Below are positions 24,776 through 33,899 of a DNA stretch of 64,000 bases, one piece after another. The stretch's first letter is position 1. Each line of letters begins with the position of its first letter. The translations under genes and the position numbers were made by a program. This DNA is from Ralstonia mannitolilytica (GTDB taxonomy: Bacteria > Pseudomonadota > Gammaproteobacteria > Burkholderiales > Burkholderiaceae): positions 62,001 to 126,000 of the forward strand of contig NZ_CAJPVG010000003.1 in the NCBI RefSeq assembly GCF_905397375.1, given 5' to 3'. The notes under the pieces are model-generated. The model had not been told where the DNA came from and did not search any database. It saw only the letters and a list, made by a program, of their open reading frames with translations.

Positions 24776-26095
24776 TCAGGTATCGGGCGTTCCGAGCGCG
24801 CGGTTGATCCGCAGCGCCACGAGTGTTCCGATCACCCCCGACATCAGGTACAGGCTGACCGCCGCAAGCCCGAATAATGACGAGAGGCCCAGCGCCACCA
24901 GCGGCGCAAAGGCCGCCCCGAAGAGCCAGCCGAAGTCCGTGGTGAGGGCGGCGCCGGTGTAGCGGAACCGCCGTTCGAAGTTCGAGGTGACCACGCCAGC
25001 CGCCTGGCCATACGAGAGCCCCAGCAGGCCAAAGCCGAGCAGGATGAAGATGTCCTGGCCGGTAGCGCCTCCATCCAGCAGCCACGGCGCAGCCAGACTG
25101 AACAGACCGATCAGCACGGCCATGGCGGCCAAGGTGGTGCGCCGGCCGATGCGGTCTGCGATCAGGCCCGACACCAGCGTACCCATGAGCGCGATGACCG
25201 CGCCGACGATCTGCACAGCCAGCACATTCGACACGCCCTGGGTCTTGTGAAGCGCGATCCATGACAACGGAAACACCGTGACGAGGTGGAACAGCGCATA
25301 GCTGGCCAGCGAGGCAAATGCGCCCAGGAAGATGTTGAACCCCTGCGCATTCACCATCTGCAGGGTGCTGATCGGTTCCAGCTCGCCTTCTTCCAGCAGT
25401 TGCGTGTATTCGTACGTCACCACGAGCCGCAGCCGCGCAAACAGCGCGACCACGTTGATGGCGAAGGCCACGTAGAACGGATACCGCCAGCCCCAGTCGA
25501 TGAATTCTTCCGGCGTCAGGCTGGCATGGAGGAAGAGGAACAACCCGCCCGCCACGATGAAGCCGGTAGGCGCGCCGAGCTGGCCGAGCATGGCGTACCA
25601 GCCGCGCCTGTCTTCGGGCGCGTTCAGTGCGAGCAGCGACGGCAGGCCGTCCCAGGAGCCGCCAAACGCAATGCCCTGCATGAAGCGGAAGAGGGCCAGC
25701 AGGTAGATCGCCGCGCTGCCGATCGACGCGTACGACGGCAAGAACGCAATCCCGACGGTGGCCGTGCCGAGCAGGAACAGCGACGCGGTCAGCTTCGTGC
25801 CGCGGCCCCATCGGCGCTGGATGCGCATGAACAAGGCGGTGCCAAACGGCCGGCCGATGAAGGCAAACGAAAAGATCGTGAAGCTGAAGAGCAGCCCCGC
25901 CAATTCGCTCGCAAACGGAAAGTAGACCGACGGGAAGACGAGCACCGAGGCGATGCCGTAGACGAAGAAGTCGAAGTACTCGGAGGCCCGCCCGATGACC
26001 ACGCCGGTGGCGATCTCAGCTGGGGCGACTTCATGGTGGCCTGGTGCGGGCGGAGCAGTGGGGGACGCGCGATGCTGATGGGTCAGACTGGCCAT
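24776..26095 (-). CDS. MFS transporter, metabolite:H+ symporter (MHS) type
   Basis: 439 residues from ATG 26095, which has CGGAGA seven bases upstream; the TTG at 26149 is less likely. There are twelve predicted membrane segments. The N-terminal SEYFDFFVYGIAS and the loop SFAFIGRPFGTALF are typical of the MHS family (ShiA/ProP/KgtP-like proton symporters). The substrate is probably an organic acid or similar, but cannot be fixed. It is convergent with the HicB-like gene and divergent from cyoA. Confidence 0.88.
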   Translation of the reverse strand: MASLTHQHRASPTAPPAPGHHEVAPAEIATGVVIGRASEYFDFFVYGIASVLVFPSVYFPFASELAGLLFSFTIFSFAFIGRPFGTALFMRIQRRWGRGTKLTASLFLLGTATVGIAFLPSYASIGSAAIYLLALFRFMQGIAFGGSWDGLPSLLALNAPEDRRGWYAMLGQLGAPTGFIVAGGLFLFLHASLTPEEFIDWGWRYPFYVAFAINVVALFARLRLVVTYEYTQLLEEGELEPISTLQMVNAQGFNIFLGAFASLASYALFHLVTVFPLSWIALHKTQGVSNVLAVQIVGAVIALMGTLVSGLIADRIGRRTTLAAMAVLIGLFSLAAPWLLDGGATGQDIFILLGFGLLGLSYGQAAGVVTSNFERRFRYTGAALTTDFGWLFGAAFAPLVALGLSSLFGLAAVSLYLMSGVIGTLVALRINRALGTPDT

Positions 26096-26241
26096 CGTGG
26101 GGTCTCCGTCGAGGGCGGGGGATGTCGTCAGGGCATTAAAGTCCGGCAATCACCAGAATAGGCGCCTAAACTGCAACGGCAAATCGAAAGATCGTTGGGG
26201 GCATCCCCGCGCGACGTTAACCAGACGCCACTTCCGAGACC

Positions 26242-27297
26242 ATGCCACGCTTCGATGCAGCGGTGAAATCCTTCCAGGTAACGGGAAGATCGCTTTTGAG
26301 AAGTGCCGCAATTGCTTTGCTCCTGGCGCTTGCGGGATGCAGCAACGCGGTGCTGCTGTCGCCGGCAGGCGACATGGCGCTGCGGCAGCGCGACCTCATC
26401 ATCATCGCCACCTGCCTGATGCTGCTGATCATCGTTCCGGTGATCATTCTCACGCTCGTGTTTGCGTGGCGATACCGGGAGAGCGCCGACGACGCGCACT
26501 ACAACCCGGACTGGGACCACTCCACAGTGCTGGAGCTGGCGATCTGGGCCGCGCCGCTGCTCATCATCATCACGCTGGGCGCCATCACGTGGGTCAGCAC
26601 CCATCAGCTCGATCCGTATCGGCCGCTGACGCGGCTCGATTCCCAGCGCCCGGTGCCGCCCCAGAGCAAGCCGCTCACCGTGGAAGTGGTGGCGATGGAC
26701 TGGAAGTGGCTGTTCCTCTATCCCGAGCAGGGCATCGCCACTGTCAATGAACTGGCGGCGCCGGTTGATCGCCCGATTGCGTTCCGCATCACGGCCACGT
26801 CGGTCATGAACGCGTTCTTCGTGCCGTCGCTGGCAGGCATGGTCTATGCGATGCCGGGCATGGAGACCAAGCTCCACGCGGTCATCAACCGGCCCGGCGT
26901 GTACGACGGGTTCTCGTCCAACTACAGCGGCCAGGGTTTCTCGCACATGCGGTTCAAGTTCCACGGCCTGTCGAATGAGGAGTTCGACCGATGGGTGGCG
27001 CAGGTCAAGTCATCGGGCACGCCGCTGTCGAAAGACGTCTACCTCAAGCTGGCCAAGCCCAGCGAAAGCGAGCCGGTGCAGCGCTACGCCAGCGTGGCGC
27101 CGGGCCTCTACGACCGCATCCTGAACCGCTGCGTGGACGGCCAGGCGTGCCTGGCAGACACCATGGCGCGCAACCGCAACCGTGCCGGGTTCGACCCGTC
27201 GACGGAAATCTGCACTGCGAGCAACGTGGCCGATGTCATGCCCATGCTCGCGGCGGAAACCGCCATCAACGACGACGGCCGGCGGCTGTTGCGGTAA
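26242..27297 (+). CDS. cyoA: Cytochrome bo3 ubiquinol oxidase subunit II
   Basis: 351 residues. The lipobox ALAGCSNAVLLSP gives the lipidated cysteine C33, as in CyoA. Two membrane segments follow (about 51-72 and 95-115), then the cupredoxin domain. The region that binds CuA in cytochrome c oxidases reads SSNYSGQGFSHMRF without the two cysteines, so this is a quinol oxidase. A C-terminal extension with three cysteines is present (ILNRCVDGQACLAD, TEICTAS). It is first of the cyoABCD cluster, with 62 bp before cyoB. Confidence 0.95.
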   Translation: MPRFDAAVKSFQVTGRSLLRSAAIALLLALAGCSNAVLLSPAGDMALRQRDLIIIATCLMLLIIVPVIILTLVFAWRYRESADDAHYNPDWDHSTVLELAIWAAPLLIIITLGAITWVSTHQLDPYRPLTRLDSQRPVPPQSKPLTVEVVAMDWKWLFLYPEQGIATVNELAAPVDRPIAFRITATSVMNAFFVPSLAGMVYAMPGMETKLHAVINRPGVYDGFSSNYSGQGFSHMRFKFHGLSNEEFDRWVAQVKSSGTPLSKDVYLKLAKPSESEPVQRYASVAPGLYDRILNRCVDGQACLADTMARNRNRAGFDPSTEICTASNVADVMPMLAAETAINDDGRRLLR

Positions 27298-27359
27298 CGC
27301 GCAGTCTCGCGCGCCTTTTCGACGTTTTTCGCCAAATTTGATCGGCCCAGGTGACACCT

Positions 27360-29363
27360 ATGCCCGAGCGTTCCGAACTCGCCAATCTGATCTTTGGCCG
27401 CCTGACATGGGAGGCCATTCCGTACCACGAGCCGATCCTGCTGGCGACCTTCGCGGTCGTCGCGCTCGGCGGCCTCGCGCTTGTCGCGGCGCTGACGTAC
27501 TACCGCGTCTGGGGCTACCTGTGGCGCGAGTGGTTCACCAGCATCGATCACAAGAAGATCGGCATCATGTACGTCGTGCTCGGGATCGTGATGCTGCTGC
27601 GCGGCTTTGCCGACGCCGTGATGATGCGCATCCAGCAGGCCGTGGCCTTTGGCGACAATCTCGGGTACCTGCCGCCGCATCACTATGACCAGATCTTCAC
27701 CGCGCACGGCGTGATCATGATCTTCTTCGTTGCCATGCCGCTGGTGACGGGTCTCATGAACTTCGTCATGCCGCTGCAGATCGGTGCGCGCGACGTGGCG
27801 TTTCCGTTCCTGAACAACTTCAGCTTCTGGATGACCACGGGCGGCGCCATCCTGGTGATGATGTCGCTGTTCGTGGGCGAATTCGCACGTACGGGCTGGC
27901 TGGCGTACCCACCGCTCTCGGGCATCCTCGCCAGCCCCGACGTGGGCGTCGATTACTACATCTGGGCGTTGCAGATCGCGGGCGTCGGCACCGTGCTATC
28001 GGGCATCAATCTGCTGGTGACCATCGTCAAGATGCGCGCGCCGGGCATGACGCTGATGCGCATGCCGATCTTCACGTGGACGTCCCTCTGCACCAACACG
28101 CTCATCGTGGCAGCGTTCCCCGTTCTGACAGCCGCCGTGACGCTGCTGGCAGCCGACCGCTACCTCGGCACGCATTTCTTTACGGTCGAGCAGGGCGGCA
28201 GCGCAATGATGTACGTCAATCTGATCTGGATCTGGGGCCACCCCGAGGTCTACATCCTGGTGCTGCCGGCGTTCGGCATCTTTTCGGAAGTGGTGGCCAC
28301 GTTCTGCCGCAAGCGGCTGTTCGGCTACGCGTCGATGGTGTACGCGACGGTGGTGATCACCGTGCTGTCGTATCTCGTGTGGCTGCACCACTTCTTCACG
28401 ATGGGGTCGGGGGCCAGCGTCAACTCGTTCTTCGGGATCACGACGATGATCATTTCGATCCCGACCGGCGCGAAGATCTTCAACTGGCTCTTCACGATGT
28501 ACCACGGCAAGATCCGCTTCGAGACGCCGATGCTGTGGACGGTGGGGTTCATGGTCACCTTCGTCATCGGGGGCATGACGGGCGTGCTGCTGGCGGTGCC
28601 GCCGGCAGACTTCTCGCTGCATAACAGCCTGTTCCTGATTGCGCACTTCCATAACGTGATCATCGGCGGCGTGCTGTTCGGGCTCATGGCGGGCATCACG
28701 TACTGGTTTCCGAAGGCGTTTGGCTACCGGCTGGTGTCGTCGTGGGGCAAGGCGTCGTTCTGGTTCTGGTTTGTCGGCTTCTACGTGGCCTTCATGCCGC
28801 TGTACTGGCTCGGCATGCAGGGCGTGACCCGGCGCATGAGCCATTTCGACGATGCGTCATTGCAGATCTGGTTCGAGCTCGCGGCACTTGGCGCGGCGCT
28901 CATCGCCGTCGGCATCGCGTGCTTCCTGATTCAGCTCGTGGTGAGCTTCCTGCGCCGCGAAGAGTTGCGCGACACCACGGGCGACCCCTGGAACGGCCGC
29001 ACGCTCGAGTGGTCGACGTCATCGCCGCCGCCGCAGTACAACTTCGCGCTCACGCCGCTCGTGCACGACACCGACGCGTGGTGGCAGATGAAGCAGTACG
29101 GCTACCAGCGTCCGCAGGAGGGTTTCAAGCCGATCCACATGCCGAAGAACACGGCCGCAGGCATCGTGCTGGCGGGCCTTTCCACACTCTGCGGCTTTGC
29201 GCTGATCTGGCATATCTGGTGGCTGGCCATCGCCTCGTTCGCGGCCACCATCCTCTCGGCGATCGTCCACACCTTCAACTACAAGCGCGACTATTACATC
29301 CCGGCGGAAGACGTGCTCCGCACCGAAGCCGCGCGCACTCAACTGATGGCAGGCCATGGCTAA
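27360..29363 (+). CDS. cyoB: Cytochrome bo3 ubiquinol oxidase subunit I
   Basis: 667 residues. I prefer ATG 27360, with AGGTG eight bases upstream, over GTG 27351. This is the catalytic subunit carrying haem b, haem o and CuB, reducing oxygen and pumping protons. Visible are HPEVYILVLP with the CuB histidine and cross-linked tyrosine, HHFFTMG with the CuB histidine pair, and the quinol-site region RGFADAVMMR. The SIDHKKIG N-terminal motif is the haem-copper oxidase hallmark. It overlaps cyoC by eight bases. Confidence 0.97.
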   Translation: MPERSELANLIFGRLTWEAIPYHEPILLATFAVVALGGLALVAALTYYRVWGYLWREWFTSIDHKKIGIMYVVLGIVMLLRGFADAVMMRIQQAVAFGDNLGYLPPHHYDQIFTAHGVIMIFFVAMPLVTGLMNFVMPLQIGARDVAFPFLNNFSFWMTTGGAILVMMSLFVGEFARTGWLAYPPLSGILASPDVGVDYYIWALQIAGVGTVLSGINLLVTIVKMRAPGMTLMRMPIFTWTSLCTNTLIVAAFPVLTAAVTLLAADRYLGTHFFTVEQGGSAMMYVNLIWIWGHPEVYILVLPAFGIFSEVVATFCRKRLFGYASMVYATVVITVLSYLVWLHHFFTMGSGASVNSFFGITTMIISIPTGAKIFNWLFTMYHGKIRFETPMLWTVGFMVTFVIGGMTGVLLAVPPADFSLHNSLFLIAHFHNVIIGGVLFGLMAGITYWFPKAFGYRLVSSWGKASFWFWFVGFYVAFMPLYWLGMQGVTRRMSHFDDASLQIWFELAALGAALIAVGIACFLIQLVVSFLRREELRDTTGDPWNGRTLEWSTSSPPPQYNFALTPLVHDTDAWWQMKQYGYQRPQEGFKPIHMPKNTAAGIVLAGLSTLCGFALIWHIWWLAIASFAATILSAIVHTFNYKRDYYIPAEDVLRTEAARTQLMAGHG

Positions 29364-30018
29364 TACCAGCTCGCTGCATGTGACGGCCCCCACGGGCACC
29401 ACCACGGTGGATGACGTACCACCGGGCGGTTACCAGTTTCACCTGACCGAAGAGCCGCATGTGCCCAACGGCACGCTGCTCGGTTTCTGGGTCTACCTGA
29501 TGAGCGATTGCCTCATCTTTGCGTGCCTGTTTGCCGCCTATGGCGTGCTCGGTCGCGAATACGCAGGTGGACCGACGGGGGCGGAACTGTTCGACCTGCC
29601 GCTCGTGGCGCTGAACACGTCGTTCCTGCTGCTGTCGTCCATCACGTACGGCTTTGCGATGCTACAGATGCAGCAGAACCGGATTCCGGGCCTGCAGATC
29701 TGGCTCGCCATCACGGGGCTTTTTGGTGCGGCGTTCCTCGCGGTGGAGCTCTACGAGTTCGTGCATCTGATCCATGAAGGGGCGGGGCCGCAGCGCAGTG
29801 CGTTCCTCACGTCGTTCTTTGCCCTGGTTGGCACGCACGGGCTGCACGTCACGTTCGGCCTGATCTGGCTGGTGGTGCTGATGCTCCAGGTTTCGCGGCA
29901 TGGGCTGATCACAGCCAACAAGCGCAGGCTGATGTGCCTGTCGATGTTCTGGCACTTTCTGGACGTCGTGTGGATCGGCGTCTTTACCTTTGTGTACCTG
30001 ATGGGGACGCTGCCATGA
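29356..30018 (+). CDS. cyoC: Cytochrome bo3 ubiquinol oxidase subunit III
   Basis: 220 residues with five predicted membrane segments, as for CyoC. FLLLSSITYGFAM, GTHGLHVTFGLIWL and the closing FWHFLDVVWIGVFTFVYLMG are subunit III signatures. It starts inside the cyoB 3' end and its stop overlaps the cyoD start (ATGA at 30015-30018), showing tight translational coupling. Subunit III stabilises the catalytic subunit. Confidence 0.96.
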   Translation: MANTSSLHVTAPTGTTTVDDVPPGGYQFHLTEEPHVPNGTLLGFWVYLMSDCLIFACLFAAYGVLGREYAGGPTGAELFDLPLVALNTSFLLLSSITYGFAMLQMQQNRIPGLQIWLAITGLFGAAFLAVELYEFVHLIHEGAGPQRSAFLTSFFALVGTHGLHVTFGLIWLVVLMLQVSRHGLITANKRRLMCLSMFWHFLDVVWIGVFTFVYLMGTLP

Positions 30019-30443
30019 GCGCGCAAGATCAAACGCTGAACGGTCACGGCGACGGCCACAGCCATGACCATCACGAAGAAGACATCGGGCCGCACGCCAC
30101 GCTGGGCGGCTACCTGACCGGCTTCGTGCTGTCCGTCTTCCTGACTGCCGTTCCGTTCTGGCTCGTGATGGGCCACGTGTTCGAGCGATCGTCGACCACG
30201 GCGGTGGCGATCCTCCTGATCGGTGCCGTGCAGATCGTGGTGCACATGATCTACTTCCTGCACATGAACGCGAAGTCCGAAGGCGGCTGGAACATGCTCT
30301 CGCTGATGTTCACGCTCGTGCTCGTGGTGATCACGCTCACGGGTTCGCTGTGGGTGATGTACCACCTGAACACGAACATGATGCCGCACATGCGGCCGCC
30401 CACTGATACGGGGGCCGTGATTCTGCCTCCGCGCGCGCCTTAG
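30015..30443 (+). CDS. cyoD: Cytochrome bo3 ubiquinol oxidase subunit IV
   Basis: 142 residues with three membrane segments. The His/Asp-rich start GHGDGHSHDHHEED is followed by LGGYLTGFVLSVFLTAVPFWLVM and VHMIYFLHMNAKSEGGWNMLSLMFT, the CyoD/COX4-prokaryotic pattern. The ATG overlaps the cyoC stop. The haem o synthase gene (cyoE) does not follow. Confidence 0.95.
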   Translation: MSAQDQTLNGHGDGHSHDHHEEDIGPHATLGGYLTGFVLSVFLTAVPFWLVMGHVFERSSTTAVAILLIGAVQIVVHMIYFLHMNAKSEGGWNMLSLMFTLVLVVITLTGSLWVMYHLNTNMMPHMRPPTDTGAVILPPRAP

Positions 30444-30605
30444 GACGGACGTCGGCCAGGGCAATCCAGATACTGCTCGACACCTGGCCGTGCCGGCCGC
30501 CAGACCGGTCGCGGCCTGAGCGGTCGCCTACACGGAACGTGCGGTGGCACACCCGCGCCACCTTCCCTACGATGACATGGCACAGACCAGACGGGGAGCC
30601 GCGCC

Positions 30606-30800
30606 ATGTCCATCTTTGACGAGAACGAGCACCGCGAGGCGTTCTGGGAAACCGTGCGCCAGGCCATCGAGGCGCGCGAACAGGCCGACCGGGCGCGTCG
30701 CTCCGGCCGGATGACAGGGCTGGCAATCGGCCTGTCGGTGGCAGCCCTGGCCGTCGCACTCTTGGCGTGGCGGCGGCGCGCATCGGGCGACATCGCTTAG
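30606..30800 (+). CDS. Small single-pass membrane protein
   Basis: 64 residues with GGGGAG about eight bases before ATG 30606. The N-terminal half is charged and helical (DENEHREAFWETVRQAIEAREQADRARR), followed by one hydrophobic segment (about 37-54, GLAIGLSVAALAVALLAW) and a basic tail, giving an N-in anchor by charge. No family is recognised. It lies between cyoD and the iron sigma factor. I support it as a gene because of the ribosome site and the sensible membrane topology. Confidence 0.6.
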   Translation: MSIFDENEHREAFWETVRQAIEAREQADRARRSGRMTGLAIGLSVAALAVALLAWRRRASGDIA

Positions 30801-30839
30801 CACGGCCCGTCGCCCATCCCACCCGTTGTGGAACCCCAG

Positions 30840-30869
30840 TTGCAAAATGGGCTTCGCACCGCTTACAAT
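30840..30869 (+). promoter_or_regulatory. Promoter of the ECF sigma gene
   Basis: TTGCAA (30840-30845), 18-base spacer, TACAAT (30864-30869). The -10 box is overlapped by the Fur box. Confidence 0.7.
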
Positions 30870-30885
30870 GAGAATGATTCTCATT
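30867..30885. promoter_or_regulatory. Fur box
   Basis: AATGAGAAT-G-ATTCTCATT is a perfect 9-1-9 inverted repeat matching the Fur consensus form. It overlaps the -10 box and covers the expected start of transcription, 59 bp before the sigma-factor ATG. It makes the locus iron-repressed. Confidence 0.88.
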
Positions 30886-30943
30886 CGTAAGGGCGCCGGA
30901 TGCGGGCTGCATACGCGCGTCCGGTTGACCTTCCGGAGCGCGC

Positions 30944-31453
30944 ATGCAGGCCGTCCAGTCCGATCCGCTGCACGACATCGATTCGCTTTACGCCGACCAT
31001 AGCGCGTGGCTGTTCGCGTGGCTCAGCAAGAAGCTGGCGTGCCCAGAAGAGGCCGCGGATGTGCTGCATGACACCTTCATGCGCGTGTTGGACTGCCCGC
31101 GCCCGCTCGAGGGGGTGCGTGAGCCGCGCGCTTACCTGACCACGACCGCCAAGCACCTGATGATCGATCGCGCGCGTCGGCGGAAGGTGGAGGACGCTTG
31201 CCTCGATGCGCTGACGCTGCGCTGCGCGGCATCCGGTCATGCGCCCTCGCCGGAGCAGCACCTGGCCCAGGCGCAGGTGCTGCAGCGCACGAGCGCGGTG
31301 CTCGATACGCTGTCATCGAGTGCGCGCGAGGCGATCCGGCTGCGCTACATCGAGGGGCAGTCCCAGGCCTGCATTGCCGAGACGCTCGGCAAGTCGACGC
31401 GCATGGTGCGCAAGTACCTGGTGCAGGCAGCGGAGCGCTGCGCGATGGCGTAA
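30944..31453 (+). CDS. ECF sigma factor, iron-starvation (FecI/PvdS-like) type
   Basis: 169 residues from ATG 30944, with CGGAG six bases upstream. Region 2 is at about 13-78 (LYADHSAWLFAWLSKKLACPEEAADVLHDTFMRVL, with REPRAYLTTTAKHLMIDRARR). Region 4 is at about 108-162 (LDTLSSSAREAIRLRYIEGQSQACIAETLGKSTRMVRKYL). No fecR-like anti-sigma gene is adjacent, and the receptor gene downstream lacks the signalling domain of FecA-type receptors. The arrangement therefore resembles free iron-starvation sigma factors such as PvdS or OrbS, controlled by Fur at their own promoter. It probably drives the receptor and the siderophore operon that follow. Confidence 0.88.
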   Translation: MQAVQSDPLHDIDSLYADHSAWLFAWLSKKLACPEEAADVLHDTFMRVLDCPRPLEGVREPRAYLTTTAKHLMIDRARRRKVEDACLDALTLRCAASGHAPSPEQHLAQAQVLQRTSAVLDTLSSSAREAIRLRYIEGQSQACIAETLGKSTRMVRKYLVQAAERCAMA

Positions 31454-31536
31454 GCAAAAAAAATCACAATCGAGTTCCGCTTTTGTGCTGTGGCTCGTCG
31501 ATGTGCACGGAAACCTCACGCATCTTCCAACACATC

Positions 31537-33738
31537 ATGCCAAAGCACATCAACACAACGGTTTTTCCATCTGAAACGACTGGCCATACGGCGCTGCGCC
31601 CCGTGGTGCTCGCCGCGCGGCTGACATGCGTGGCGCTGCTGGGGGCGGTGCTGCCCGTGCAAGTCATGGCGCAGGGTACGGCCGCCGAGGTCACGGCGAC
31701 GCTGCCGGCCACAACGGCCGTCGGCCGCGGCGAGACGGCACAAAGCCCCGGCAAGGGCTTCGTTGCCAAACAGAGCGCGGCCGGCACCAAGACCGACACG
31801 CCGATCATCGAGACGCCCCAGTCGATTTCGGTGGTCACCCAGCAGCAGCTGGATGACCAGAAGCCGCGCGGCCTGTCGGAGGCACTCAACTACACGTCCG
31901 GCGCGTTCACGGCCCTGGTGGGTGCATCCAACCGTTACGACTACGTGGCGTTGCGCGGCTTCAATGACAGCAGCGTCGACAACACCTTGCTCGATGGCCT
32001 GCGCCTGATGAGCGACCAGGGCAGCTATAGCTCGTTCCAGATCGACCCGTATTTCCTGCAGCGCATCGATGTGCTGAAAGGGCCGGGCTCGATTCTCTAT
32101 GGCCGCGCGTCGCCGGGCGGAGTGGTGGCGTTGACGAGCAAGAAGCCGCTGTTTCAGCCGTATCACGAGGTGGAAGTCACGGTGGGCAACCGGAATCGCC
32201 TGGAAGGTGCGTTCGACATCTCCGGTCCGGTCGACCAGAACGGCGTGATGGCCTTTCGCGTGACAGGTCTTGCGCGCGGCATGGACACACAGTTCGAGCA
32301 CGTGCGCGAGCAGCGCTTTGCCATTGCGCCATCGCTAGCGATCAACTTCACGCCCGACACGCACTTGCTGCTGCAGGCCTACTTGCAGCATGACCCGGAG
32401 GGCGGCTACCACAGCGGCGTGCCGGCCGAAGGCAGCATCTTCCCGCGCAACGGCCGCTTCATCTCGCGGTACTTCTTCGATGGCGACCCGACGGTCGAGA
32501 AGTTCCGCCGCACCCAGCGCATGGTCGGCTATCAGTTCGAGCACGCGTTCAATGACCAGTGGACGGTGCGCCAGAATTTCCGTTATGTGTTCGGCGACAC
32601 GCGCCTGCGCCAGATCTATGGCTACGGCTGGGCCAGCGCAGAGGAACTGACGCGCTACTACTCCGGCGCCAAGGAGGCCACGCACGCCTATACCGTCGAC
32701 AATCAGCTCGAAGGCAAATTCACGACCGGCCCGGTCAGGCATACGATGCTGTTCGGCCTGGATTACCAGAAGCGCCATGTGGATGGCTTCTGGGAGTCCG
32801 GCAGTGCAGACCCGATCAACGCCTTCAACCCCGTGTACGGCAATCCGGGCCTCACCGGTGTCAGCGCAACGCCGATCGACCGCTGGCTCGAGCAGACTGG
32901 CCTGTACCTGCAGGACCAGATTGCCATCGATCGCTGGCGCTTCACGCTGGGCGTGCGCGAAGACCACGCCAAGGCATCGAATCTGTTTGGCGCAGGCACG
33001 CCCTCGGAGTGGAGCGGGTCGAAGTTCACCAAGCGCGCGGGCGTGGTCTACCTGTTCGACAACGGGATCGCCCCGTACTTCAGCTATGCCGACGGCTTCA
33101 ACCCGAGCCTGCGGGCAGACCAGCAGGGCAACCTGCTGCAACCGGCGACGGCCAAGCAGTTCGAGGCCGGTGTCCGTTATCAGCCGAAGGGGTCGAGCAC
33201 GATGCTGTCGGCAGCGGTGTTCAACCTGGATCAGGAAAACGTGGCGACGCGGCCTGTCGGGCAGATCTACTACCAGCCGAGCGGCAAGATCCGCACGCGC
33301 GGCCTGGAGCTGGAGGCGCGCACGCAGCTGACGGACACCGTGTCGGTGCTGGCCAACTACACGTTCACCAACATGAAGTTCATCGACTCGGCAGAGGGCT
33401 TCGTGGGCAACACGCCGTACCAGGTGCCACGCCATATGGCATCGGCATGGCTCGATTGGACCTTCTTGCCCGGCTACACCGCTGGCATGGGCCTGCGCTA
33501 TGTCGGCACGAGCTGGGGTGACAACGCCAACAGCTTCAAGGTGCCGCCGTACACGCTGGTCGATCTGATGCTGCGCATCGACCTGGCGCGCTGGGATCCG
33601 TCACTCAAAGGTGCCAAGCTGCAATTGTCGGCGAAGAATCTCTTTAACAAGAATTACATGGCATCGTGCCTGAGCGATACCTATTGTTATTGGGGTGATG
33701 CGCGCAACGTGATGGCAACCATTTCGTACCAATGGTAA
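31537..33738 (+). CDS. TonB-dependent siderophore receptor
   Basis: About 733 residues from ATG 31537; ATG 31501 is possible, and neither has a good ribosome site. A signal peptide ends at VMAQG. The plug domain is at about 70-180 (TPQSISVVTQQQLDDQKPRGLSEALNYTSG, IDVLKGPGSILYGRASPGG). The 22-strand barrel ends at YQW with a terminal aromatic. There is no STN signalling domain between the signal peptide and the plug, so it is not a surface-signalling receptor. It lies 83 bp after the ECF sigma gene and before the siderophore biosynthesis operon, so it probably takes up the ferric form of that siderophore (FauA-like role). Confidence 0.93.
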   Translation: MPKHINTTVFPSETTGHTALRPVVLAARLTCVALLGAVLPVQVMAQGTAAEVTATLPATTAVGRGETAQSPGKGFVAKQSAAGTKTDTPIIETPQSISVVTQQQLDDQKPRGLSEALNYTSGAFTALVGASNRYDYVALRGFNDSSVDNTLLDGLRLMSDQGSYSSFQIDPYFLQRIDVLKGPGSILYGRASPGGVVALTSKKPLFQPYHEVEVTVGNRNRLEGAFDISGPVDQNGVMAFRVTGLARGMDTQFEHVREQRFAIAPSLAINFTPDTHLLLQAYLQHDPEGGYHSGVPAEGSIFPRNGRFISRYFFDGDPTVEKFRRTQRMVGYQFEHAFNDQWTVRQNFRYVFGDTRLRQIYGYGWASAEELTRYYSGAKEATHAYTVDNQLEGKFTTGPVRHTMLFGLDYQKRHVDGFWESGSADPINAFNPVYGNPGLTGVSATPIDRWLEQTGLYLQDQIAIDRWRFTLGVREDHAKASNLFGAGTPSEWSGSKFTKRAGVVYLFDNGIAPYFSYADGFNPSLRADQQGNLLQPATAKQFEAGVRYQPKGSSTMLSAAVFNLDQENVATRPVGQIYYQPSGKIRTRGLELEARTQLTDTVSVLANYTFTNMKFIDSAEGFVGNTPYQVPRHMASAWLDWTFLPGYTAGMGLRYVGTSWGDNANSFKVPPYTLVDLMLRIDLARWDPSLKGAKLQLSAKNLFNKNYMASCLSDTYCYWGDARNVMATISYQW

Positions 33739-33795
33739 TTCGGTTTTCTTCATACAAGCATCATATTTTACGTGTAGTATTCTGATTGTCCTGTC

Positions 33796-33827
33796 GCCCG
33801 GTAATGTCGATTCCGACGTTGCCGGGC
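33796..33827. terminator. 14-bp hairpin after the receptor gene
   Basis: Starts GCCCGGTAA and ends TTGCCGGGC. The stem pairs over 14 positions (two G-U pairs) around an ATTC loop, 57 bp after the receptor stop. No T tract follows, so it is either a weak terminator or an mRNA-stabilising element. Confidence 0.6.
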
Positions 33828-33844
33828 ATTCCAGGTCGATTCCC

Positions 33845-33864
33845 AATATCGCTTCGGCGATATT
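33845..33864. repeat. UUCG-capped hairpin
   Basis: AATATCGC-TTCG-GCGATATT, a perfect 8-bp stem with the very stable UUCG tetraloop, second of three hairpins before the siderophore operon. Confidence 0.7.
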
Positions 33865-33877
33865 CCATGATCATTCA

Positions 33878-33899
33878 GCGGCCGGCATGCATCGGCCGT
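33878..33899. repeat. Third hairpin in the same leader
   Basis: GCGGCCG pairs with CGGCCGT (one G-U pair) around an eight-base GCATGCAT loop. Confidence 0.5.

Noticed and set aside
33601..33846. 81-codon minus-strand frame in the receptor/alcA gap
   Set aside because: It overlaps the receptor 3' end and the 14-bp hairpin; no ribosome site or family.
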